Source: Limnanthes douglasii subsp. nivea
Lineage: Eukaryota; Streptophyta; Magnoliopsida; Brassicales; Limnanthaceae
Reading direction: 5' to 3'
DNA: 64,000 nucleotides
Assembly (NCBI GenBank): GCA_036936605.1
Contig: JAUPFV010000005.1
Coordinates: forward strand, 77,512,885 to 77,576,884
Position 1 is the stretch's first letter, and every line of letters begins with the position of its first letter. Of this stretch, positions 10,026-23,129 are shown piece by piece. A program made the position numbers and the translations under genes. The notes below the pieces were generated by a model. It was not told where the DNA came from and did not search any database. It saw only the letters and a list, made by a program, of their open reading frames with translations.

Positions 10026-10321
10026 TGGTGAGAATAGAAACTAGCTAGAGAAAATTGATAATATCTACTAAGAATCAACAGAGATTTTTAGATGTGAATA
10101 TAGTCTTTCTCCTCTAAATATTTCATAGGTGTAATCAGCTTCCTTGACCTCTTTAAATAGGCCTAGTGAGTTAGTTACAAATTCGGTTACATAAGAGATT
10201 TATTTACAATTTAGTCCCTGTTCTTCTTATAAAGCTTTAATCTTACTCTATATTAATAGAACTTATCATTCAAGTCCTTATTAGTTACATTTAAGTCCCT
10301 TATGAATATATTTCCTTATCA
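10026..10321 (-). repeat. Element 1, 5' LTR (296 bp, complete)
   Basis: On the plus strand it begins TGGTGAGAATAG and ends CCTTATCA, so it has TG...CA ends with a short imperfect inverted repeat. The right 193 bp are identical to positions 1-193. A TATTTAAA-like motif (plus TTTAAATA at about 10152) is a possible TATA box for gag-pol. Confidence 0.92.
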
Positions 10322-11470
10322 GATGTAATAAATTTAACGTAGAGAGTATATAGTAGAGAGATACAGTTACATCCCTATTAAATGTATTCTCAGAAAGTAT
10401 CTATAAGCTATATTTAGCCTAATGGGCCTAATGGGTTGAATTATACTTATGGATCAAGCCTATAAGTTAATACCCATTAGGCCCAATAACACAATAAAAT
10501 AAATATATTATAATAAATTACTTAACTAATAAAATAAATATAAAAGGTAAATATTGGCCTAACTCGAGTTTCACCCTTCGAATATTTTTGTCCTTATTAA
10601 GAATAGCTCGGAATTGTGCGGGAGCCTGACTAAGACTGACGTTACAGTTTTTATTTAATGGACCATTTTGCAATCCAATTAACAATATTATTTTTTTGTC
10701 TATAAATATGTTTAATTGTCATAATAGAAAGGATTAACTATCTACAACAAGTTATGATTGTGATCAAATACTAGGGTGCAAGACCTTTAACGAGTGTTTC
10801 AAAAAGGATAATTAAGTTAATTTCTATATCTACGTTAGTTAGTCTCACATATTTACACATATATAAGCCATCGAGAAGGGTTATGGCCTCAACTATAAGG
10901 GTAGTTTGTTTCTCATACAATTTACCATAACAGTTTAACATAACACCTTGAGAGTTTCTTATAAAAAAACCACCACCAGATTCTCCATTGTATAAACAAG
11001 ATCCATATGAGTTTAGTTTTAATCTATTTTATCTGAGACGAATCCATTTAATATATAAAAGTTTTGTGTTATTACTATGATGATGAAAACAATTCTGAAT
11101 ATGTGATGATTTCAGATTACCAGTCAAGCGATCTTTTGTAAGTAAACTAGCACAATCTAATTTTACTAATATGTGATGAACTTTGTCTTTGATGTTACTT
11201 GATGAAATTGATATATTTTTTAATTTTTATTTATATTCGGAAGTTCAAATGGACCAGCTAATAATGGGTGGTAACATTTTTCGTATATGAGTTGCTTTGT
11301 TGGTTGATAATAATCAATAGCTTATTAAGCGCTCGAAAGTCATATGGTTTCTAATTAATATTCGAAAAGGCATGCGGAGTATTTCCATACTTCCCAAGTA
11401 TTTTTGCATTGTACAAAAAGATCAATATTATTATAAAATTAGCATTTTGAAACAATATTAAAAAATATAT
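10322..11470. other. AT-rich intergenic DNA
   Basis: No coding motif or repeat structure recognised. The first bases GATGT may be one copy of the element 1 target duplication; the other copy lies outside the window. Confidence 0.6.
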
Positions 11471-11475
11471 TTTGA

Positions 11476-13400
11476 ATGTTAGTATCAACTGATATTATAC
11501 CTTTAAGAGTTCTCCAAAGAGTGAATGAATATTTATTTGAAGTGTTTGAGTTCTATATTTTGTTATATAGAATTGACTTTGTATCTTTTGTTCTTATCCT
11601 TTCCAAAGTATCTTTTAATTTAAAGCATCCAGAAGAAGATGCATTCCATTTGATTTCATCAAGTTTATTATCATGTAGTTTGAATTTACTAATTATGTTT
11701 ATGTTAGATGGAAGCACATTATTTTTTCACTTATCAAAGTTCCAGTAGTTGTTAACCCAGAATTGAAAAATATTTTCAACATTATACCAGTTTTTGTTAT
11801 TGTTATCTTGAAATTTAATTTGAGGATGGACATGACTCCATATCTCTAACCAAAAATCAATATCCCCCCTGCCTACTTTCCAATAATTGAATGATTCTGC
11901 CGTTTCTCAAATGGTGAACATCATATTCCAATATTTTGAGTCTTTAGTTTTGATGTAAGTTTGGAGTGGGTGTTTATCAGGAAAATAAATCATGTGCATC
12001 ATTCTGAACCATAATGTTTTATTAGCTCTGAAAGTAAACCAAAGTTTACAAGGTAAAGAATTTTGAATGACTATTAAGTTTCTGAAATTTAATCCTTCTT
12101 CATCAAATGGTTTACAAAGTTTGTTCCATTTGGACAAAATGATTACGTTTTTATTTTCTTTGCCTTTCCAAAGAAACTTATTAAGAATTCTTTGAATTCT
12201 ATCTATTATTGTTTTTGGAAGGTTATAACTTTGAACATAGTAAATTAGGATTGCCATGAAGACATATTAAATTAATATAATTTTGTATCCTAATGATAGG
12301 TTTTTTCAATCCTAATCCAAGATTTTATTTCTTATCTTAGAGACAATTTTTATGCTCAGATATTTAATAGGAAGGAAACTATTCTTAAAACCCAGTGATA
12401 TTTTCAATATAATTTATACTAGTCCTATCTTTATTCATGGATGTTATAAAAATTGTTTTGTTTTTATTAATCAAATGACCAGAGACCTTTTGATTATGTT
12501 TTCACAAAATCACAGAGTTTTTTGACATGTTTTACTGAACTATTCATAAAGATGATAATATCGTCTGTAAATGTCAAACAATGAATATTTTTATCTTGCT
12601 TCTAGAATGATATCTCATGTTATTGTTTTCATGAAAAATGTGGTTTATACCTCTTAACTAATATTCTTCAGCCATTATGAAAAAGCTAGGTGATAAAGGA
12701 TCACCATACCTTACACCACTAGATAAGTTAAAATATCCATAAATTAATCCATTCAGTATTCGTAAATAATGGACTATGTTAATAACTTTTATGATAAGTT
12801 TAATAAAATCATTACTAAAACCAAAATAAGACATTATCTTTGAGATAAAGCCGAATGCTAATATATCATATGCTTTATCCGTACCAAGTTTGAAGATTAT
12901 ATTTCCACCTCTAATTTTATTCTTTAGATTATAAGTGAGTTATTAAAATAATCTCATGGATGTTTATGTCCATAACACAACCTCCATGTTCTTCTGAAAT
13001 AAAATTTGGAATAATAGTTATGAATATGTTATTTATTACTTTAGAGATGATTATGTTAAAACATCACCAAAATTTATAGGCTTGAAGTTATTTTGGGTCA
13101 TTGGAGACTCATTTTTATAAATCTTGTATAAAATAGTAGCATAAATCCCCTTAGCAATAAAGTAATCTTTGAAATAAGAAATTATGGCCTCACATAAATC
13201 CTTATGAATTTTGGCAAACAAACAGAGTAAAATTTAGTGTTGAATCCATGTATACCAGCCATACTATTTGGGCTGATAGAGTGGATTGTTTTATAAATTT
13301 CATCTATAGTAAGAGTATTTAGAAGGTATTGGTTATCCTGATCAATTATTATTCGAGGAATAAAGTTTTGAAAGTCTTTCAAGTTAATATTATCATCCTG
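11476..13400 (-). pseudogene. LINE (plant L1-type) reverse transcriptase and C-terminal zf-RVT region
   Basis: Decayed, with stops in all frames, but the order of motifs on the minus strand is clear. From high to low coordinates: LTIDEIYKTIHSISPNSMAG ... GFNTKFY (RT start), KPINFGDV, ISEEHGGCV, SSGVRYGDPLSPSFF at about 12700 (the LINE GVRQGDPLSP box), HCLTFTDDIIIF at about 12590 (the YADD-type active site, here FTDD), LPKTIIDRIQRILNKFLWKG and LCKPFDEEGLNFRNL at about 12100-12220. At 11480-11700 come DEIKWNASSSGCFKLKD and YSFTLWRTLKG, the zinc-finger region at the end of plant LINE RTs. This is a non-LTR retrotransposon remnant. The exact 3' end and poly-A tail are not clear. Confidence 0.88.
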
Positions 13401-14140
13401 ATTAGTGAGAATGTTTTTGAAATGTTCAACAACAAAATTTCCTAAAGAGGGTTAGTCATCAATCTATGAATCACCATTCCAGATTCCATGGATTCTATTT
13501 CTAGCTTCTTCTTTTTTACATAATTGTGAAAGCCAAACGTGTTACGATCACCATTCTTGAACCCGGAAGATGCATTTTTTTTGTACCCAAAATGCCTCTT
13601 CATTGGCTAGAAGTTTTAAGTGTTTGACCTTGGCTTTGATAATCTAATTTTATTTTCTATAGATTTAGAATTTTCAAAATAGTTTTCCAAATGTTTTCCT
13701 TAATCTTCAACTTCATCTAAACTATCAAAGATGTTTCCAAATACATTCTAGTTCTAATATTTTAATTTCTGTTTTAATCTCTTTAGCTTGGCCCAGAATA
13801 CCTGGATTGGAGGTTTAGGGATATGTGTTGTCCAATTTTCATAAATTATGGTTGGAGCAACCACGTGTTAAGAAATTTGAAGTCTGATTTATGCTTGATT
13901 GTGTTTAAATTAATGGATATGCACAATTGTGAGTGATATTACAACAACTAAAGGGAAAACCTAATATTTTTTGTAAGTTGATCAAGTCTGTTAGAATTGA
14001 TCATAGGCTCTTGAAGAGCTATGAAATCAATTTTTTAGATTTTAGTATTGATTTTATTATCCTAATGGTTCTTTTATTTCATATTCCTTTAGCATTCCAA
14101 TTCAAAGTATTTATTGTAATTTTGAGATAGAGGTGAAACT
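13400..14140 (-). pseudogene. LINE endonuclease region and EN-RT linker (decayed)
   Basis: Around 14050-14120 the minus strand reads LNWNAKGI and KKLIDFIALQEP across frames, matching the start of APE-type LINE endonucleases (WN-RG ... LQET). Near 13440-13500 it reads NRIHGIWNGDS followed by FVVEHFKNILTNQDD, the usual linker between endonuclease and RT in plant L1 elements. Many stops and frameshifts. Confidence 0.7.
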
Positions 14141-14889
14141 TCGAGTTTATTCTTTTAAATGAATCAACTTTGCATTTAGTGGTCCTCTATATGGTTTAGT
14201 TTTTTATTTTCTGATTCTTTTGCTAATGCTTTCAGTATTTTTCTAACATTTCCGTTTTCTTTTTGACATTGAGGGATAAATGAAGGTCACATTTATTTTT
14301 TGGTATATTGGATTCATAGCTTCAATCCAGAATTTTAAAATCATTCAAAGTATTAAAAATGTTTCCTAATTCTAGGGCGTGGAATGCTTCAATGATTTCA
14401 TTATCTTGTATTGTAGGAGAATAATTTCAGCTTCATTTTGTTTATTACTTTTTGAATTTTGTTTTTCAGATTTATTTTCTATTTTCTATTTGTTATTATC
14501 CAAATCCTTTTAAACTTTGATTACTCTCTTTAAGTTCAAATTATATATTTTCAATGTTTATTAATTTTTTTTCTTCAGAGATAATTTTGTTATCTTGGAT
14601 AACAACATTGTCTTTCTCAAGAATGTTATTTTGATCCTTTTGAACAACAATGAAATTTATTTTATTTAGTTATTTTGGAATCCATGTTCTCTGTTATGAA
14701 TATGGATTCAAAGATGGTCTGTCTAAATTTTTGGTAGTTTTATTAGAAGGTTTGTGAATTAATAATTTTTTTGTTGAATTCATACTTTTTATAATATTTT
14801 GATTGGTGATCTAGATTTTTGCATTTTAGGAAATAATGAGGTATTTCTCCATAAGAGATGGTCTTCTAAAAACCATCTCATTCAACAAA

Positions 14890-15640
14890 ACTTATCCAAA
14901 TTTTATAAGAGAGTGGTTGAGAGACATCCAACTCCAACTAAACATAGGTTATAGGGTAAACTAGACATCCAGATATCAAAATGTCTTCCTATGGCTTTCG
15001 ATATTTGTACAATCGTGTCTTGATTGTACATATATTTGGGTAAACTCGAGAAAGAAACCCAAACATAGGTTATAGGGGATTTAATTCTTATATTTAATCG
15101 CAGGTACCATTTAAGAAGGCAGAAGGAATGCTGGCCAAGAGTCCAAACATTCCATTTCCATATTTGTTTTTTACATATTCTAAAATTTCCAGTTCTATTA
15201 AAATATGTCTGTAATCCCATTGGGATATACTAAAATTTATAGAGAGCTTACAATTTTATATAAATAATTGTATTTTAGGTTTACCATTAGAGAACTTTTC
15301 TATAATTGTGAATTTAGAGAGAGAGAGAGAGAGAGTGAGTATTAGACTTATGTTTCTCATCAAAGATGATAGCTTTGTGTCATTCTTTCATCTGGATATG
15401 AACCTTTGCATGTAAGAAATCCTTGTTCTCGACTTTGGTTACGAAGGTTCTTTCCTTAGTTGTTGTCTTCTTTTTCCATGGATTTGTCAGATTACGGGAT
15501 GTATCTTCTTTTACGAAGGTTAGATTGTTGAAGATTTCATGGATTTGACTGGTACCATGGTTTGTTGGGTTTTGACTTTTGTGAGCTAATACCGGAAAGT
15601 GTTCCATGAAGCTTTCATCTTCTAATGATTTTATTTCTTT
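14890..15640 (-). pseudogene. LINE ORF1 remnant (DUF4283-like gag)
   Basis: The minus strand has YVWVSFSSLPKYMYNQDTIV followed by QISKAIGRHFDI, the typical VWV--P-LP pattern of plant LINE ORF1 proteins. An upstream open segment (15380-15607) is basic, with no recognised motif, and may be the N-terminus. The position upstream of endonuclease and RT is as expected for an L1 element. Confidence 0.6.
15316..15335. repeat. GA microsatellite
   Basis: A run of about ten AG units within the LINE ORF1 remnant. Confidence 0.9.
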
Positions 15641-16370
15641 TAAGCTCGATCTTCTTCTGTTTGTTGGATCTGCTCGTCGAGTGTCAATATCTTGAAAACC
15701 ATATGAGAGAAGGTATTATTGAAACTTCATCTTGATTATATTTGTCTTCCACTGAAGACAAATTTCTTGAATCTGGATCTTTCATGGATATTTTGAAGAT
15801 TGTGATAAGAATTTGAGAGTCTTCAGAGAAAGACTATCGAGTTTGACTCGATATTAGGGATTTTAACCATTTAATTGTTTTAGCCTGATGAGAGTTTAAT
15901 CAAAACAGTTTTAATGAATTTTAATCACCTATTATTGAGCTCATTAAAAGTAGTATAAAGTTTTCATAGTTTTATTATTATATTCTGATTATTATTATGG
16001 TTTGGTTATAAATACTACAAATATTGTTATATTATGAACATTACTAGTGATAGAATAATGATTATAGTTTGATTACTGTATAACTTATTATAATTTTCTT
16101 ATTTTGTAAGTATAATTTTTTTGTGATAAGATGTTATATTGTGAATGAGATTCAAGGATAAAAAATAATTTTTTATTCATTTATAATTTTTACAATTTAT
16201 ATTCGTGCGGGCCAGAAGTTGTACAAATGTTCTCAAATTATACGATCTTATTACAAACTCACTAATAAACTTCTCTTACAAATGGACTTCATCATCTACA
16301 ATTCGTCTTCTGATTTAACCGATTCCTCATCCTCGCGTCAATCAACAACTTCATTCAAAATGTATTCTTC
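15640..16370. other. AT-rich DNA, no gene seen
   Basis: Part of this may be the LINE 5' untranslated region (to about 15.85 kb). No motif recognised beyond that. Confidence 0.5.
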
Positions 16371-16377
16371 AATATCT

Positions 16378-18530
16378 TCAAAGTTCATCGCAGATGCCCA
16401 TTTGATTTTCTTCCATTTCATATTTCACGTCTTGCATCTTATGGGCCACCTCATACCAGTCTTTGACTGCAACACATACTTCAAGTGCATCGTTAGTCAG
16501 TCTTGATCGTTTAATCATGTATTGATATCCATCCTGATTAAACGCACATTCACTTGGCACTATAGACATAAATATGGAAAAAACCTCTCTGGTTAACGTG
16601 GAAAGAATATGAAGCTGGTCTTATTTGGACTTCCACCACCTTAAGATATCAAAAGGGTTTTTTGCACCATACTAATCTAAATCATATCAAGTGTTCAAAT
16701 ATCTGGTTATTTCATTATCAGCTTGATGAGCTTCTCTTATCTTTCCTTTATCTATCATTGCAATTCCCACATAGTTATTAGTATTGCGATTTCTGCATAT
16801 CCCCTTAGTAGTCGTTACATTCGAGGATCTAGCATTTATATTTCTCATAAATTTTTCAATATATTCATTATAAATTTTATAAAACTAAGAGTAAATTTCT
16901 TGAATATATTCTTGATATTTATATGTTCAAGTACCAAGTTTGATACTTTCATAAAATAGCACAACTAAAAACATAACCCTCATGTTTACTAAAATTATAA
17001 AAATAATACACCCAATAGCATTAACGTGTAGTTAGAGATAAAAATACTTTTCAAATTTTGTTTTTCTACCACGCATCATTTCGAGACACACATTCTTATC
17101 CATATATGTATGTATATTTATGTTAATATTAGTAATATTAAAAAGGGCCAAATGAATGTTAGGACTATATTTTGTAGAAAATATTTTAGTTGCATTTTAA
17201 ACGACTTCAAGAAATGTAACAATGAAGCACAATAATGTCAATGTAAACCAATAAGAGGATGCATATAATTATAATTATTATAAAGCTTGTCAATCTAATA
17301 TTTATACGTATAAGCATGTGTAAGAAGATAATATGTAGAGTTTCATCTAGTTTTGACATCTAAAACTAATTTTATGTATTTTTGTGCATTATCCAAAATA
17401 ATTTCTTTCCAATATTTTTGTCTAGGACCGAGGTCGAGCATAGTCGGACTTCCTTTTTAATAGGCTCAATATAATCAGTAAACAATGCACTTATTCCATA
17501 TTTTACAACCAATTGAATTATATAACATAAAGATCTAGTGTGAAACATATTATGAAAATTCGGGTTATAATTATTTTTAAATAAATCAATAGCTGCATCG
17601 TTCGTAAATTTATTATTAAAACAAATTTACATAATTTTATTTGTAATTTTAAAATCACGCATACAATCTAACAGACTATCTCTAATTACAATAATAATGT
17701 GCTTAATAGCACAAAAATATACAATTCTTCTCTAGAGTATCCAATGAAGATCCATCTAATGTAAAGTAACACACATGATATCAAATTCATGAAATATTGC
17801 TATATCACTAGTCAAAGAAAAAATCTATGTAAAGTTAATATGGATCATTATTTATTTCTTTTTGGTTTTTAAATATTACGTAACTATTGTCTCATAGAGC
17901 TACATGCGATGCGTTTGGATCTTGGGTTGATCCTATTTTCTATCAAAGTCTCATATCTCCAAGAATCACCAAAACTTAATGGTTGTGCACTACCAACAAC
18001 ATATATCATGGTTTTTTGCTATATATATTTTTATTAAAAACAAATGAATTATTACTATTCAGATCTATGGTATTCTGTTCTTTTCGTTCCACTATTTTTT
18101 TCCACCCTTACAGGTTTATGATTTATGATAATCTTTACACATATCTATATCATTTTCAGGTTTCATACGAAAATGGTCTCATATCCAAGATGTTTTTTCC
18201 AAAACTTTGAACCATTACTAACAACGATATCACTAGCATAAGAAGAATGTGTTTCAAACCACTCTCGACAGAATCATGTATATTATAATCAAAAGAATTT
18301 ATGTCCGGATTAGCGATAAGTTGAGGTGGAATATTTGGTCTCTTACTATTTTGATGTCATTTAAATTATTAAAAACAATTAAACAACTAGTAAATGAAAC
18401 AAATAAAAAATACCATAAATAAAAGAAAATAAAAGTATACCAAACACTTACATCACTAATGATCCTCCACCGTCTAGTAAACTTGATCAAGTTGATCGAA
18501 TATGCATTTTCCTCGAAGTTTATAGAAGAC
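16378..18530 (-). pseudogene. hAT-family transposase remnant
   Basis: A cut-and-paste transposase, heavily decayed. The C-terminal dimerisation domain reads on the minus strand from about 16740 to 16430: NEITRYLN, then YGAKNPFDILRWWKSK, then ILSTLTREVFSIFMSIVPSE and CAFNQDGYQYMIKRSRLTND. This matches the hAT pattern FDILKWWK ... STVASESAFS. Near 17375 KLVLDVKTR followed by a stop and NSTYYLL is the hAT motif LDV-TRWNSTY with its Trp codon now TAG. The N-terminal zinc-finger side at 18100-18250 is only hinted at. Terminal inverted repeats were not found. Confidence 0.82.
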
Positions 18531-18743
18531 GAACTTAGAGGAAGAATATTATAGAAAATTATAGTAGTTAGGTTTGAGAGATTATAATTGTAGTTTTGAG
18601 AGCTTTTGAATAAGAAGAATATTGTTTGAGAGATGAATTGAGAGATGAATTAGAAATAGAGATGTTTCTTCTCTCTTTATAAAGACTAAACTCTAAAAAT
18701 ATTTTACCTTCACCGGAAAATAGATATTTGTTTTTGCTAACGA

Positions 18744-18813
18744 ATTTTTTTTAAATGATCAAAATAGATACTTTTTTGGCAAAACGGATATTTGTTTTGA
18801 TCATTTAAAAATA
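18744..18813. repeat. Inverted repeat of about 25 bp
   Basis: TTAAATGATCAAAA (18751-18764) faces its complement at 18795-18808. The match extends outward with a few mismatches around a loop of about 16-30 bases. It could be part of a small foldback element upstream of the hAT remnant. Confidence 0.7.
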
Positions 18814-19099
18814 ATATCCATTGTACAAAAGGATATTTGATTTATTGAACAAACATCTAGTTGGCTTCGACGAACGAATATTCATCTAATATAACAAATA
18901 TCTTTTTTCCCTAAAGAATAGTTTTGGTTTTATTGTCTTCTTAATGGCTAACCAATATTTTTTAACAATAAATATGATCATTCTTCTCTCATTTTTCTTA
19001 TATTAGCATTCTACTACTTCTAATTTTAAATCATCCTTCAAATTTTGGTCCCTTAAATCATAATTTTAATCGATTTATATTGAATAGTTCTACAAAATT

Positions 19100-20240
19100 G
19101 TAAAAGAAATACCCAAAAAGATGCCCTCAAAGGATCCACATCGCGAAGGAGACCTAGGATGGCGTCAAAGAAAGATATTCAGGCCGATATATTTGAACAT
19201 CTAGAATAAGAAACAAATGAGAATACTCAAGATGGCGTCAACGGTGTTATTCATGTTCAAATGAACGGAATCACTATAAATGCGAGTATATTTTTAGAAA
19301 TTGATGAGCTTAACGATGCCTTAGGTATCAAGTGTTATTTAATCATCTTATGGAGGAGATGGGTTGATTTGAGTTTGCGAAATTTAGTTGCAACTGGTAT
19401 ATAAAAATAATATAACAATTTTATTCAACTACAAGAATAATTTTGAATAATATATCTTATTTGGGGATGAGCTCCAAAGACAATACCATTTAAAAAGTTT
19501 TTTTAAGGTATTTAAGTTATTATTATAATAATTGGCATACTAATTGGTATATCACGTTTAATAAAGCAGTAATCTAAATGAAGTTCGGAAATTGTAGGCC
19601 TCAACGAATGTTTGGTAGTAATCCTAGACTTGTTAGTAGCCATAATTTAAATGAAGTTCAGAAATTAGCTATGGAATTAGTTAATACTTGTTTGATTCTT
19701 AATAATAATAATGTTCAAACTTTTTGTATCTTCAATCATTTGAAATTGTTGCTATAGTGTCGGGATGCATAATAAATTTACTAGCTTGATCATTATACAT
19801 ATGAGTAATACACGTGGTGAAAAATATATACCTTATGTAATAATACTAACTCGGTTGCTTAAAAATAAAAGGGTAGATGTTAATGGATGGATTGAGCGTC
19901 CAATTGGGAGGGGGGTGTTCCAGATTAGGAAATACACCTTTAAGAAGCCACGAGATATATTCTTGGAATGGAAAACTCTAGTCGAAGTGACAAGTTTTTC
20001 AAAATCTCGAGGAAAATTTGGAGCAAATCTAGCAGTTCAATTAGTGCATTGCATCTAATACGTCTCAACGGTGGCTGAAGCAAATCGGGGACGATAGGAG
20101 GCAAAGGTCGACCACTTCAAGTGTCATTAGTACTTTTCATCAACCAACACCTGAACCTGAAAGAAGATTGTTTGAACACGAATATATGGAATAGACGTAT
20201 TACCAAACCCATACTTAGTCGGGTTAGGTGAAGTTAGCAT
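19100..20240 (+). other. Unrecognised decayed coding-like region
   Basis: The longest open segment is 19765-20058 (97 codons, containing VNGWIERPIGRGVFQIRKYT). It matches no family I know. The surrounding frames have many stops. It could be a transposon or gene remnant; no function is proposed. Confidence 0.3.
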
Positions 20241-20370
20241 CCCCAAAATCAAATAAAAAATCACTTGTAACATCAACAAGAGTACTCACGAAGAATAGTT
20301 CATCACCCAAAATCAAAAAATCAAATGCAATCACTTGTAACATCAACAAGAGTACTCACCTGCGAATAGT
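20241..20370. repeat. Tandem duplication, unit about 70 bp, two copies
   Basis: A 30-base stretch at 20260-20289 recurs exactly at 20330-20359, flanked by further similar sequence (CCCAAAATCAAA before, GAATAGTT after). Confidence 0.85.
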
Positions 20371-20471
20371 TGAAATATGCAGTTGGAAACAATTTATCAA
20401 TAAAATTTAATCATATAATATTTTTTTAAATATAGTTTTCTCGTTCAACTAAATTTAATCATATAATTTTG

Positions 20472-20474
<3 letters not shown>

Positions 20475-20514
<40 letters not shown>
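20475..20514. repeat. AT microsatellite (about 20 units)
   Basis: Uninterrupted ATATAT run. Confidence 0.95.
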
Positions 20515-20520
<6 letters not shown>

Positions 20521-23120
20521 ATATAATAAAATATTTAAAATATTCAAATAAAATTACAAAAACATTAAATAAATATCTAAAATATTTTGTTTATCATATA
20601 TTTTATTGTATAAAGTTATAAATACAAATTAATTTTTAATAAATATAGTAAAAAAGTCAATAAAATATTCAAATAATCAGAAAAAAACGCAATATTGATA
20701 TTGGAATAATGATAGAATTGTTAGGATATAATTTTGGGACGAAATAATTGTCACGATAGAATTCAAATCTTGTTACGATCGACTTTTTGGACCAAATTTT
20801 TTTGGTAGGATTAAATTATTTCACGATAAAACTACTGTTACGACCGACGAAACTGTTTAAAAAAAAAAAAGGAGCGGACGACACAGCCCCCGGCAACCCC
20901 TAGTGACGAGAGGTCTAAGATAATGATGAGACCTGTTTCGTATTCATGCAATGTTGTAAAGTAGGAGTAATTAAAACATTTGGTAAGACTTCAATCATGT
21001 CTAAAAGAAGTAGCAAGTAGGGCAATGACTTAAAGCTTTTATTAAAGGGTCCTTAATTACAATTAGGTAGAACATCTATTCGTGTATCGTAACACAAGAA
21101 ATGTTGTCACGGAATATTATTACTTTAAATACTATTCGATGATTTGATAGAGAGAGATTATAATATATGTAGCATTCCTTTTATGTATTTAGACTTTTGA
21201 TAATACAAAAAATATATTGTAACTCCTACTTTTCTATGAATTAGTAACCTAAAAATTTATGTCGTAGACCATCTCGAACTGTCCCTGTATATAAATATAT
21301 ACATTCTCAATTGTCTTTATATAAAATTTAGAAAATACGGCCACGTCATTATATTTACTTTTAATTTTGTTTAATTAAAGTGTAAAATCGATAATAGAAA
21401 AAAATGTTTCTATTAGGTTATCTCCTCCAATAAATTATTTAGCATAATAATTAATAATGTAATATTAGGGGGTGAAACTCTTCACGATATATACTTAGAT
21501 ATAAATAAATACTTTTAACTTTAGAGTAAATATTAATTATTAATATATATTTTATTTTATTTCATGACAACACTATATTATAGGTATATGTTATAATTAA
21601 ACAAAAATAAAAATTTTATGTATTTATCAACGGAGCTAAATAATGAAAGAATGATGTTAGTATAAGTAGAAGTGTTTGAAACACGATACCATAGTATTGT
21701 ACTAGTTTCTACGGACTCGATACTATAAGACCTGAAATATGACATCAAAGATAAAAGTATCAGTCTATAAGAACTCAATATTACTTAAAAGCCATGAAAG
21801 ATGACATCATTATGTGATACTTAATGGGCAGACCTGCTACGTAAAACCATAAATATAGCACCTTAATACGGTACTAACTTTGGTCGATCTAATATTTAAA
21901 GTATACAAACTATGGATGGGTTGCGACGACATCACTGACAACCCCTCATGCGTATAATTTAAAATTATTTTCCGTTGTTACATTAAGTATGTCATAATTT
22001 GATGGCGATTACCTTTTTAAATTAGAACCACTAACATGATTACCACAATATTTTTGTTATTAGAAAAGTCATGCCCCTCGAGGTCAGCTATACTTTGAAT
22101 ATCAACAAATGTGAGAGACAACACCACAATGGCACAACAACACAAAACATGCATAAAAATATATATTGGACTGCAAAACATATGTACAAACACACCAAAA
22201 ATGTATATTGGAACCCCCAAGAATTTAGTAGCAAGTTAACAAAATATTTCACTTATACGCACGACAAACTTATAAATATAAAACAAAATAAAACAAATAA
22301 TGAGGCATGATCGATCTGTTTGGAAGCAACAATACCACGAGAAAGTAGAAGTCCCCTAGATCGATCAGTGCACCATCAAGCTAGGGTCGTTGACATCAGA
22401 AGATGATCACTGTATTTTGGCAGGGATCTTACCATTCAAAACTAATTATGAAAGATCTCTTAAGTCCATGATATCACCAAAAGGCTGATAAAGGGTATTA
22501 CCATGTTAGCATGTAACACCTTGACATACTTATCAATCTATTTGATCGCGTTTGCCTCCCTCGTTGTCATGTGTAGTGCATGATTATTTGTGACTCTAGT
22601 ATCTCTCTCCAAAATTGGATATATTCTAGCCTCTATCTTAACAAACCTCCTCTAAGTTTATGAATGATGTCTAAAATGTTTAAGTCATTCGACGTCCGCA
22701 AGATAAAATTTATGAACCTTTGCTCACTGCCTGTCTGTCGTAGTTGATTTTTATATTAGTTTTTAGTCGTTTCATTTGCCTTCTTTGTTTCCTCATTTAT
22801 CATCTTTGTATACAATGTGGTCTTACTGATATTAGGCTCAATATTCGGTTCCATATATCGAAGGGAGCAAGATTGACAGGTCCATCTCATGAAATAAATG
22901 AAAATTTTGTATACTATTGACCAAGTTATAAATAGTATGCATCAGGATATTATATTAATTTCTTAACAAACAATTAGAAATAATTTGTACATTATTAATA
23001 TGAATAAAAATGTATACTTTAAGCCCTACTTAATATTGTCAATACGAATTCCATAAACGTTTGGCCACCGACAATTGTACAAATTGAGTTGGTGCAAAGT
23101 AAGCAAAAATTTATCTCAAC
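20515..23120. other. AT-rich DNA without recognised genes
   Basis: Around 20730-20860 there are several short stretches with ACGATAG, ACGATCGAC and ACGACCGAC beside GGGACGAAA. This could be the end of a DNA transposon, but no terminal repeat was found. Nothing else recognised. Confidence 0.4.
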
Positions 23121-23129
23121 CTTTCAATG

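Larger units (their letters stand above)
1..10321 (-). mobile_element. Element 1: Tat-lineage Ty3/gypsy LTR retrotransposon, left LTR cut by window edge
   Basis: Reading on the minus strand, the order is 5' LTR (10026-10321), PBS, gag, protease, RT, RNase H, second (archaeal-type) RNase H, integrase, tandem repeat, antisense gene, PPT, 3' LTR (193 down past position 1). Two RNase H domains in series and no chromodomain after the integrase mark the Tat lineage of plant Ty3/gypsy elements; an antisense extra ORF and tandem repeats recall Retand-type members. The 193 visible bases of the left LTR match the right LTR at every position, so insertion was recent. The reading frames still carry two homopolymer frameshifts and three stops besides the conserved protease-RT stop, so it is nearly but not fully intact. 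The flank after the right LTR begins GATGT; the matching target duplication lies outside the window. Confidence 0.93.

Noticed and set aside
12901..13100. Host enzyme-like fragment
   Set aside because: The motifs order correctly as LINE reverse transcriptase once both frames are read.
20690..20880. End of a CACTA (En/Spm) transposon
   Set aside because: GGGACGAAA-type words are present, but no CACTA terminus, partner end or transposase was found.
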